NCBI RefSeq assembly: GCF_005116645.1
Contig: NZ_SWCM01000013.1
Coordinates: 1 to 64,000 of the forward strand
Reading direction: 5' to 3'
Source of the DNA: Desulfopila sp. IMCC35006
GTDB taxonomy: Bacteria > Desulfobacterota > Desulfobulbia > Desulfobulbales > Desulfocapsaceae
Length of the DNA stretch: 64,000 nt
The number at the start of each line of letters is the position of its first letter. Within the stretch, counting starts at the first letter, position 1. The notes under the pieces are model-generated. The model made no database searches and had not been told where the DNA came from. It saw only the letters and a list, made by a program, of their open reading frames with translations. Both the position numbers and the translations under genes were made by a program. Below, piece by piece: positions 1-7,490 of this stretch.

Positions 1-1
1 G

Positions 2-118
2 ATAGACCCCACTTTAGAATTGTCAGCAAACGAAGAGGCTCACCTACTCAACCTTTCTGAAATCGATCTTGCCGAACTGGAGATTTTCCTTGAAGATACT
101 GCTATCCTGTCCGGTTGA
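2..118 (+). CDS. 3' end of an unidentified gene (partial)
   Basis: An open frame of 38 codons runs in from the window edge and stops at 116-118. The peptide is acidic and rich in Leu and Glu (it ends LEDTAILSG). It is too short to assign to a family. It is called because the frame is open from the first bases and is followed by a long non-coding stretch. It could also be chance. Confidence 0.35.
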   Translation: MDPTLELSANEEAHLLNLSEIDLAELEIFLEDTAILSG

Positions 119-893
119 TTAGTCAAACCTCAGCTTTTAGCATTAACGGCGCGTAAAAAAAATGGCTTCACTGCTTTCCGCCTTAGGGTATTGTACACCT
201 ACGATCACCTCTGAAACTGAGGAAGGTTAAAAAGTAGACACCAAACCTCACTCCCATTTCTTTTCTGGAAGATATTCTTAAGGAAAACTGACTCCAGTTC
301 AAATTGTGCAGTTAATGTTGCCAATCGAGTGTACTGTTTTCCTGCTAATTTCTGACTTATAGGTGTCTACTGTGCAGATCCTGAAGAAGTTGTCCCAAAA
401 ACCTAGCAACATAAAGAATCTTTATTTGCCATTCGAAAACCAAGATAACCCTGACAACAAAAAAAAATTTTAAATCCCAGATTGTTCACAGAAAATCTCC
501 CGAGACAAGTACTCCATTATTGACCATCGTCAACGTTGGTAATACTTTCATGGCAGTGTATCAGTTAGTATCAACCATTTTGCCTGACACTCATCACGAG
601 GTGACCAGCTTAGATAATATGAGAAAATATCCTCCGCCAATAGGAAGATTCGTGAGACACGAACCAATTTTTCACTAAACTTTAGAGTAATCCCCCTAGT
701 ATTGTCAAACAAAGTGTCGAGAAGCATTTTGAGGAGCTTCATTGCGATTGGCTTTGACGGCTCATTAGCAAGGAATGTTCATACCGGAAATGTTTGATAT
801 CATTATAATTCGAAACGAAATAATTAATTGAAAAATTGGTACGTTATGATAGAGTAACCGAACGTTCTCAAATCACTATCCATGGAGTGCCAC
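119..893. other. Gene-poor intergenic region
   Basis: No convincing gene is present. Two structures stand out. A 10-bp perfect inverted pair, AGTAGACACC at 233-242 and GGTGTCTACT at 362-371, bounds about 139 bp and could be the ends of a decayed insertion or MITE. The stretch 512-552 matches 3020-3060 with 6 mismatches in 41 bases. A 64-codon minus-strand frame at 548-742 has no recognisable motif and is not called. Confidence 0.5.
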
Positions 894-1817
894 ATGTCAG
901 GTACTGTCATTATCGTCGGTCTCTCTGTCCTTTTTCATTCCATTGCTGCTATTCTAGCGTTTCGGTTGATCAAAATTACCGGTCATAAAATTGCCTGGAT
1001 TTTTATCGTCATCGCCGTCATCATACAGGTCCTTCGAAGGTTAATATCTTTCTGGACTATTTTGAGGGCGGATGAGAATTTGTCGATTCTGCCTGACGAG
1101 ATAATAGCCATACTTATTTCTTTTTTCACGCTTCTCGGTATGGCTTGCATTACTCCACTCTTTTTATCAATCCGTCGATCTGAAGAGGCGGCGAAACTTG
1201 CGATGAGCAGAACTGAGGAAGAACATAGAAAGTCTGAGGCAATCATAGCCGCAATCGGTGATGGTATTAGCATTCAAGATATTAATCTCACAATAAAATA
1301 TCAAAACGATATACACATCTCCCTATTCGGAGACCATCTGGGTGAAAAATGCTACCAGGCATACAGGTGCGTTGGAGCCCCCTGTGAACCCTGCCCGATC
1401 TTACTCTCTTTTCAAACTGGCCAAATTAATAGCACCGAGATACAGAAGCCTGTTGCAGGAGGTACCTCATATTTTGAAATAACAGCATCTCCGCTGCGAG
1501 ATGCGGCAGGAGATATTATCGCCGGAATTGAGGTAGTCCATAACGTAGATCACAGAAAAAGTCTGGAAAAAGAACTGGAAAAAAACATACATGATCTCCA
1601 AGAAGCCCTTGCTAACATTGAGACACTGAATGGTTTGATACCTATCTGTTCGTCCTGCAAAAGAATTCGTGATGATAAAGGATATTGGAATCAGGTGGAG
1701 TCATACGTCAGTCAGCACTCAAAAGCAAAGTTCAGTCACGCTATGTGTCCTGATTGTTCGAGAAGGTTCTACCCTGACCTTGGTCTGGACTTTGGGCCCA
1801 TGTTAAAAAATGATTGA
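894..1817 (+). CDS. Membrane-anchored PAS-domain protein with C-terminal cysteine motif
   Basis: Probable membrane-bound sensor. The first ~110 residues hold three hydrophobic segments. A PAS-like domain (about 125-220) follows, containing a Cys-rich insertion (CVGAPCEPCP). Next come a short coiled coil and a C-terminal module with two Cys pairs (PICSSCKRI and CPDC, about residues 250-290). That last module is a recurring C-terminal tail in deltaproteobacterial PAS proteins and may bind metal; this is from memory of such proteins. There is no kinase, GGDEF or other output domain, so the partner is unknown. ATG 894 is preferred over ATG 882 because GGAG at 884-887 lies six bases upstream of it. 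The gene stands alone in AT-rich DNA. Confidence 0.75.
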   Translation: MSGTVIIVGLSVLFHSIAAILAFRLIKITGHKIAWIFIVIAVIIQVLRRLISFWTILRADENLSILPDEIIAILISFFTLLGMACITPLFLSIRRSEEAAKLAMSRTEEEHRKSEAIIAAIGDGISIQDINLTIKYQNDIHISLFGDHLGEKCYQAYRCVGAPCEPCPILLSFQTGQINSTEIQKPVAGGTSYFEITASPLRDAAGDIIAGIEVVHNVDHRKSLEKELEKNIHDLQEALANIETLNGLIPICSSCKRIRDDKGYWNQVESYVSQHSKAKFSHAMCPDCSRRFYPDLGLDFGPMLKND

Positions 1818-2085
1818 ATTTCTCTGTGACCTTCCCTTAACAATATGGATCCAATAATAAACCTTCGATTAGTTAGGCGTGGTTTTGAGCAATGTTAAAA
1901 TCAGAAGAGTCGAGTAGCCCGAGGGTATCTCGCGCTTCTTGCCTCCACCCGGGAATGCACGATAGTACTTTCCTTCCTGGCGTTTAATTTTGGTTCAGGT
2001 TGGACTACACTGTCATCATAAAAACCTAAAATGTTTCACTTGGAATTGAACATACTGTTCTGCAAGTAGCTATTCTGCCATCTGT

Positions 2086-2442
2086 TTATTGTGGAGAAGG
2101 TAAGTGTCGCAACTTTTTAGGATGCCATTTGCCTTGCTGCAGCCGCTTTTGGATGAGTGCTCTATACTTAAGGGGAACAAGTGGTTTCTTCCTTTTATGA
2201 CGATTGCGATTACAGAAGATGCAAGCAGCAACAATATTGTTTTCTTGGTCTTTGCCACCATCACAACGAGCTAATAAGTGTTCTGCAGTACACTGGAATC
2301 TTGCTGCATATTTTTTGGTGATTTTGTGTTTGTTGGCAAATTCTTTTTGTTTGCCCTCCCACATTGGACTACCACAATAATAACAGCAGCCTGACTGTTT
2401 ATTGAATGCAACGAGACGTTTTTGGGAAATCTGAATAGACAT
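2086..2442 (-). CDS. HNH endonuclease
   Basis: A small stand-alone HNH (beta-beta-alpha metal) nuclease of 118 residues. Zinc-type Cys pairs CYYC (20-23) and CIFC (74-77) frame the catalytic core: the Glu-His pair at 54-55 (AEHLLA), then NNIVAAC with the conserved Asn and the final CNRNRH. The C-terminus is basic. GGAG lies eight bases before the ATG. Such HNH proteins occur in phages, mobile elements and restriction-like systems. No methylase or toxin partner is adjacent, so the biological role is open. The upstream region carries repeated 9-mers (see 2465-2565) that may control it. Confidence 0.85.
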   Translation of the reverse strand: MSIQISQKRLVAFNKQSGCCYYCGSPMWEGKQKEFANKHKITKKYAARFQCTAEHLLARCDGGKDQENNIVAACIFCNRNRHKRKKPLVPLKYRALIQKRLQQGKWHPKKLRHLPSPQ

Positions 2443-2464
2443 GTATGGACTCCGAAAAAGTTAC

Positions 2465-2565
2465 GGAAGCCCACTTTTTGAGGTAATTCTTATGTGGCAA
2501 GTAGACTTCCTGATTCTTTATGAAGCCTACTTTTTGTGACTGGCATGAGACATAGGTAGGCTTCT
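2465..2565 (-). promoter_or_regulatory. Repeated GTRGRCTTC-like 9-mers upstream of HNH gene
   Basis: Reading toward the HNH gene, variants of one 9-mer recur in alternating orientation: GAAGCCTAC, GTAGGCTTC, GAAGTCTAC and GTGGGCTTC. The two copies at 2465-2480 and 2521-2536 extend to a shared 16-base block (one or two differences). The set can fold as a hairpin or act as an operator array. Function is inferred from position only. Confidence 0.35.
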
Positions 2566-2829
2566 CTTAATTGAAGCCCGCCATGGCTATATGCCACTAA
2601 CGGGAACCAGTCCATTTCGGTACTGGCCACCGACATCCTGTATGGGTATGTCAGTTATGTAATGAACCAACATCCTATGAATGCTGGCCTCAAGATGCCC
2701 TCTGTTTGAGGCTCATCCTTCACTATCCGCTTAATACCAAGTTATTAAGTCATTGGCCTAACTATATTGCAGCTATAGCACATTTGTCAACTGCATATTG
2801 TTGTCATATAAACACCACCAGTTTGACGG

Positions 2830-3177
2830 ATGGTAGGCGATACTTCTGATGTAACCCACTTTCGGAATGATTTTTCTTCTGGCTTACGAGACTACATTAC
2901 CAGTGCATACATTCCATACATTAAAACTTTCGACATGAGCATGACTTCCAGGCAGATTGCAGAGCTTGCTGGTAAGCGTCACGCCCATGTAGTGCGAGAT
3001 GCAAAAAAGAAGACAATTGCTCCATTTCTGACCATCGTCGGCGTTGGTAGTACTTTCTTGTCTTTCAGTTGGATAAAGGCGAAAAATGAATGCTCGCTCG
3101 TAAGCGATTTTCCAAATAATCTGCAAAATTTTCCTGGAAACAATTGGTTACGCCTGTACACCTCAGCTCGACACTAA
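2830..3177 (+). pseudogene. Remnant of a Rha-type phage regulatory gene
   Basis: Within a 115-codon frame, the segment from Met at 2935 (MTSRQIAELAGKRHAHVVRD) matches the N-terminal DNA-binding motif of the Rha/phage antirepressor family. Similarity ends after about 25 residues; the rest is Ser- and Lys-rich with no family features, and the usual length is well over 150 residues. The upstream part of the frame (from 2830) is also unlike the family. The likeliest reading is a decayed prophage gene. The section 3020-3060 is repeated in degenerate form at 512-552, suggesting a second, more decayed copy. Confidence 0.45.
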
Positions 3178-3181
3178 CACC

Positions 3182-3889
3182 CTACTCCTTCACGCATTCC
3201 CTATGAGCCCTATACCCTGCCCCCACCGCGTCCTGATATGATCCCAATCTGACGGTACAATTCTTACAGTTATAATCTCTACAAGAAGGACCATGAAAGA
3301 CATGACTTCTTCTATTACCATGATAAGTAGTCGATGATCCTGCGCCAGCAACTGCAGCTGTAACAACAGAAACATTATCACCACTACCATTACTCTTCCC
3401 ATTTCGGTGTTCTGCTCGCCATTCCCAGGGAGGTTGAGAATTTCTGTCCGTCCAAAGTCCAATACGAGCATCTCTTGCAGCTTTTTCGAGTTTCAACCAA
3501 TCATTGCAGTAGTCAGCAGTACAATATTTTCTGTACACCCATCCGTTTCCACTTGCTACGATCTGCTCGTTTAAATTCTCTCCATTGATAAGAACCATGG
3601 CAACTGTACGCCCATACCTATCGGTGGTCTCGGGAAATATCCGTACTCTTTTTCCTGAAACCTTGGACACAGTGAATTGTGTCGCTTGGTTGCCATAGAC
3701 TTGAGAACCTTCAGGCGTGTCTATTCCAGCTAACCGAATTTTAATTCTTTCATTGTTCTGGTTGAGAACTGTGATCATGTCGCCATCTGCAACGTCAATC
3801 GTCTGTCCGGTAAAGCTACTTGTGGAAGCATGGGCACTTGTTGAGATAATGAGAGATAGAAGAAGGTAGAGAAAGGAGAGTTTACGCAT
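3182..3889 (-). CDS. Secreted thermonuclease (SNase family) with C-terminal Cys-rich domain
   Basis: A signal peptide (cleavage likely after SAHA, residue 21) is followed by a staphylococcal-nuclease fold at about 25-150. The expected catalytic residues are present: Arg52, Asp57 and Glu60 in RLAGIDTPEG, and Arg94 in DRYGRT. After a Gly/Ser-rich linker, the last ~45 residues (CRDYNCKNC and a distant final Cys) resemble the metal-binding Ada-like tail found on some secreted nucleases. The product should be an exported Ca-dependent nuclease degrading DNA or RNA outside the cytoplasm. AGGA precedes the ATG by seven bases. It sits alone between the Rha remnant and an IHF-like gene. Confidence 0.88.
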   Translation of the reverse strand: MRKLSFLYLLLSLIISTSAHASTSSFTGQTIDVADGDMITVLNQNNERIKIRLAGIDTPEGSQVYGNQATQFTVSKVSGKRVRIFPETTDRYGRTVAMVLINGENLNEQIVASGNGWVYRKYCTADYCNDWLKLEKAARDARIGLWTDRNSQPPWEWRAEHRNGKSNGSGDNVSVVTAAVAGAGSSTTYHGNRRSHVFHGPSCRDYNCKNCTVRLGSYQDAVGAGYRAHRECVKE

Positions 3890-3931
3890 AATGTTATCCT
3901 GGTAGAAATCATTTTAATGTTTTGTGTTGAA

Positions 3932-4216
3932 TCACTTCCTACCGGCATCCACAGCTTCCTTAAGTTCCTTTCCAACCTTAAAAAACGGGAGCTTCCTAGA
4001 TTTGACTTCAATTTTCTCCCCTGTCTTCGGTTGTCGTCCTATATAAGAATCATAATGCCTCACAGAAAAGGACCCAAACCCACGGATTTCCACACTTTCA
4101 CCAGCGACAAGCTTCTCGGTTATACTATCAAGAATGGTGCCTATAATATTCTGTGTTACTGTGATTGAAAAATTTAATTCTTCAGACAAAGCTTCTATCA
4201 GTTCAGATTTATTCAC
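3932..4216 (-). CDS. HU/IHF-family DNA-bending protein (IHF beta-like)
   Basis: A 94-residue histone-like protein of full family length. The diagnostic beta-arm is visible: VEIRGFGSFSV followed by the Gly-Arg-Gln-Pro tip (IGRQPKTGEKI), whose Pro intercalates into DNA, and a C-terminal helix KVGKELKEAVDAG. The sequence is closer to IHF beta than to HU, judging from the RHY and YIGRQPKTG segments. It is translated from GTG at 4216. Its position in the accessory region suggests an element-encoded accessory architectural factor, for example for integration or transfer, rather than the housekeeping copy. Confidence 0.88.
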   Translation of the reverse strand: MNKSELIEALSEELNFSITVTQNIIGTILDSITEKLVAGESVEIRGFGSFSVRHYDSYIGRQPKTGEKIEVKSRKLPFFKVGKELKEAVDAGRK

Positions 4217-4595
4217 GATTTATACCCGCTGGATTTGTGATCTTGGTTACCAATTTATTGAAATGAATCTTAATCATTTTAGAATACGACAAATCGTGGG
4301 TATAACTCAAGCATTCTAGCCCAAAAACCTCCGCTCCAATACATCACAACAACAAAATGCCAATCATCAGGAGTACCCCGGACAACAGCTTCAACAATTT
4401 TCCGCCCATAACCTTGTTGGGTCTGGCGGTAACCAACCCGCGAATATCAGGCGTTCAACCTTCGTTACAAGACTCCGTCTCTGTTGATATAATTTCATAG
4501 AAAACTGGCAGCGCGACGTTGAGCCAGACAGCGCAATGTAATTCTTACTTGCTGTTACTTGCGTCGTGGCTTTTACGGATCGCTCAAATGACTCT
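4217..4595. other. Intergenic region, no gene seen
   Basis: About 380 bases between the IHF-like gene and the hydrolase gene. A 72-codon minus-strand frame overlaps the end of the hydrolase gene but has neither motif nor ribosome-binding site. No repeat or hairpin of note was seen. Confidence 0.5.
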
Positions 4596-5852
4596 CTAGT
4601 CTTTATCATGATATTGGAGCCACTCCACGATCCATTGAATAGATTCGGGGTCGAGATACGGCCTGCTGTGTCGAAGACCCTCTTTGGTGTCGGCAGTCAT
4701 CTGGCGAGTTTGAATTGTACGTCCAGGTGGTACTGTTTCCGCTGAGATGTCGATTGGACCAAGCCAGATCGCTGTTTTTACAAACGTCCATAAACCTCGA
4801 ATAGATGTATTGAATGGCACAACCACCAGCGAAAGGCACAGCAGAAGCATCACAAACACCAGACCAAGAATCACAAAGACTGGAGTAGCTAAAAAGGCTA
4901 CGAGCCGCAACAGGCCAAGCTCTTTCGAACATACCGAGCCAATCGTTAAAAGGACTGCGATATACAGCAACAGAAATGTCCTTTTCTCCGGTGGGGCGTC
5001 AGGGTAACCATAGTTTATATAACACGCCACGGTTGACCACACACCGCCCCCAACCAAGAGGCGACCATAAAGACGGCTATACGCCCAGTTATCTATTTTT
5101 AAGGCTATTGACAGCGGCGCAATAGCAATCCAGGAAAGCAGTCGCCAACCGATCAATACAGGTATAGAATGGAAGTGAATCCAGGAAAGTCCCTCGGTGG
5201 CTTCATCAGCGGCAGCTCTGATGACAAACATACGAGTTGGCGGGGCAGGCGACGAGACATTCACTTGAGCTGCCCATTCTTTAGCATGCTGCAGCCATGC
5301 TCGTCCAACCCTGGAAATCGTCCACCAAGAACCAAGACCTCCAAGCAACATCAAGGCAAGAGCAATGACTCCCCAATAGCCCACTTTGTCTGCTCCAAGC
5401 ACGTTTGTCATCATCATGCTGACCGCGATCCCGAGTAGCACACATGTCAGCCACTTGGCAAGCACAATAACCAACATGGAATGCTCGCCGAACTGCCGTA
5501 GTCTCGTCATAATAAATGGCGTAGCCAGACAAACCACCGCATCAATGTTCTGAGCATACTCACAATTCTCGAGCGCCTTCATCGTGACGTTTCCGCCATG
5601 ACTATGTGCAATGATGACCTGCCGGCCACCTGGCGATTGCTCAATACCTTCCTGCAAAAATTTTCGCAGGTCTTCAGCGGCAGCCAGTCTTCCGGCAAAA
5701 GAGTTTTCACCTGACCATAGAAAGGGACGGAAAACTGTGTCCTTACCGAGAGCACGTTGTAGGGCGGTTCTCAGAGGTGAACTCTCTTGAATCCACGGAG
5801 CGTTTTGCGCCCAAGTTCCATGAACCAAAGTAATGACCGTTGAATTCTGCAT
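4596..5852 (-). CDS. Membrane-associated alpha/beta hydrolase (lipase-like)
   Basis: A 418-residue protein beginning with an alpha/beta-hydrolase N-terminus (VITLVHGTWAQNAPW, oxyanion His-Gly) and a nucleophile elbow IAHSHGGN at about residues 82-89, with Ser as nucleophile. From about residue 120 onward there are pairs of strongly hydrophobic segments (for example around 130-185, 235-265 and 285-345), so the enzyme is membrane-embedded in its C-terminal half. The substrate is unknown; esterase or lipase activity is the family expectation. An His is present near the C-terminus (RHSRPYLD), a plausible triad member. It is a lone gene in the island with a GAGAAAG box before the ATG. Membrane lipase-like proteins also occur in defence islands, but nothing links it to the nuclease-NTPase downstream. 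Confidence 0.7.
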   Translation of the reverse strand: MQNSTVITLVHGTWAQNAPWIQESSPLRTALQRALGKDTVFRPFLWSGENSFAGRLAAAEDLRKFLQEGIEQSPGGRQVIIAHSHGGNVTMKALENCEYAQNIDAVVCLATPFIMTRLRQFGEHSMLVIVLAKWLTCVLLGIAVSMMMTNVLGADKVGYWGVIALALMLLGGLGSWWTISRVGRAWLQHAKEWAAQVNVSSPAPPTRMFVIRAAADEATEGLSWIHFHSIPVLIGWRLLSWIAIAPLSIALKIDNWAYSRLYGRLLVGGGVWSTVACYINYGYPDAPPEKRTFLLLYIAVLLTIGSVCSKELGLLRLVAFLATPVFVILGLVFVMLLLCLSLVVVPFNTSIRGLWTFVKTAIWLGPIDISAETVPPGRTIQTRQMTADTKEGLRHSRPYLDPESIQWIVEWLQYHDKD

Positions 5853-6758
5853 AACTTTCTCAAAATTTTCTTACATGCTGATACAACTCACATTTGGTTT
5901 GATTCAAACTCAACGTATAAAACATAATCATTATCTGCGTTGGTAAGAAAGAATGGTACAATATGACACGATAGCAGCATCGCAGGTTCCCTGGTAAGTT
6001 CACCTCTTGATGGGACATGGAGAAAATCGAACACCCGATTACTGGGGGGGGGAATTATAATTGTCGCTGACCAAGTGGCAGAATCTGGACGAAATCGAAA
6101 GACATCAAGCCTCCGCAGAAATGACAGCAGGATCGTTTAACTTCTTGTGTGCTAAGGCTCAAATCCATATACCTCTACAACCTTTACTACAAAAGGGAAT
6201 TACGGAAAAACTCGAATGTGATGGCGCTTGAAAAATGATTGATTATGGGTCATGATCCTGAGTAGTAATCAAGTATAGAACCTAACGTCTTTTTATAATG
6301 CTAAAAGCTCGATCTGTTCGATTATCAGCACCCTCCCCAGGTTCATATATACAGTAGGAATATAATGTTTAAGGAGATTAAGAATTCCTAGAGATTGGGA
6401 GTGGCAAGTTCGATACGAAAATCACCGGGCTATCCGATGCATTTTATGGTTTGGATGATCGATATTTTTCTTCTTATTTTCCGTGATCCGATTTTGCCTA
6501 TTCCTTCCCTTAAAATGGCATCATAGGCCACAAATCTGTTTGAAACCTATACTGTCTGAAACATAGGCACATAGCCTGGATCGACTTCATTTGCATTTGC
6601 TAAAGCTGTCCCCGGAATCCCCCGCTCAGCAGCTACCGGTAGGATAGAATAGCCGGGTCTACGGTACTCATCTGCTCCAGCAGTGCTTCCTTGGCAAGAG
6701 AGACTTCTGCAAGAGGTTCAGGTTTGGTACCTACTTTCCAGATGGCGAATATGCATGT
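5853..6758. other. Intergenic region with gene fragments and a G9 tract
   Basis: No intact gene. On the plus strand a frame from ATG 6010 meets a run of nine G (6044-6052), then a TAA, and stays open for another 57 codons to a TGA near 6230. On the minus strand an open stretch at about 6633-6752 ends with the peptide MSTVDPAILSYR and a stop, without a start codon. Both could be remnants of lost genes. Confidence 0.4.
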
Positions 6759-7490
6759 TTATTTCTCCTCAAGCTTTCTAAGCATATCTGAAGCAAGTGA
6801 GTCAGCCATCTCTTTAAACGCGTACAGTCGGTTTACTCGATCCTCAATCAGTTTTCGTGCCCTCTCTTCGGTCCCGCTCTCGTTCATAAGTTCACTTTCA
6901 GCAGTGATGAATCGAACAACGGGGAGGTCTATTCCATCTTCCAATGCTGCAGCTTCGGCCAGCTTTACCCATTCTTGAGTTTTATCAAGAGCATCCTGAG
7001 ATGCTTGCTCCAAACAATATCGAATCAGCAGTTTGGCCGAGTAATCCAAACCTTCAGCAAGCTCAAGCCATTTTTTAGATTCCGTATTTATGTCGGCCTT
7101 GTCGCTAGCATTTCTTACAGATCGAAAATATCTGGGACTCTCATCATCAGGGTCAAGACTCTCAATAGCCCTGAATATCGGTTCAAACTCCTCAAATGGC
7201 CTTTTGCCATTTGGAAGTTCATAGCGGTGTTGCCAAAGAGCAAGGATTATTTCAGAACACTTTGCCAACTTTTCCGGGCGATCAGCCTCTGTTGCGGTTT
7301 CCGCACCTTCAATTAACTCTGCAATGTAGTGAGCCATCCAGCGGCATAAAGTGTCATCCCCTGGTTCAAGAGCCAACTCTTTGATCAGTGCCCTACCAAT
7401 TTCCAATATGCCCTTTGGCGTCAGCGATGGAGCCATCTGACCGGAGCAGGATGATTTTATGGTGCTTTTTCTCTTTCTCGGCTGATTCAT
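6759..7490 (-). CDS. Small partner of the Avs-like NTPase (unknown function)
   Basis: A soluble, acidic, largely helical protein of about 243 residues with no recognisable catalytic motif. It overlaps the 3' end of the giant nuclease-NTPase gene in another frame, which strongly implies co-translation and a shared function. The start is uncertain: ATG 7490 has a GGGCGGG stretch upstream; a GTG at 7538 and ATGs at 7502 and 7436 are alternatives, and all overlap the upstream gene. The C-terminus ends in a charged helix (MADSLASDMLRKLEEK). It could be an accessory specificity or regulatory subunit, as in multi-gene Avs systems, but this is inference from position. Confidence 0.7.
   Translation of the reverse strand: MNQPRKRKSTIKSSCSGQMAPSLTPKGILEIGRALIKELALEPGDDTLCRWMAHYIAELIEGAETATEADRPEKLAKCSEIILALWQHRYELPNGKRPFEEFEPIFRAIESLDPDDESPRYFRSVRNASDKADINTESKKWLELAEGLDYSAKLLIRYCLEQASQDALDKTQEWVKLAEAAALEDGIDLPVVRFITAESELMNESGTEERARKLIEDRVNRLYAFKEMADSLASDMLRKLEEK

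Noticed and set aside
548-742. A 64-codon minus-strand frame
   Set aside because: No motif or ribosome-binding site, in decayed AT-rich DNA.
4391-4609. A 72-codon frame and a possible integron attC-like site after the hydrolase gene
   Set aside because: The frame overlaps the hydrolase end without support, and no paired attC core sites could be aligned.
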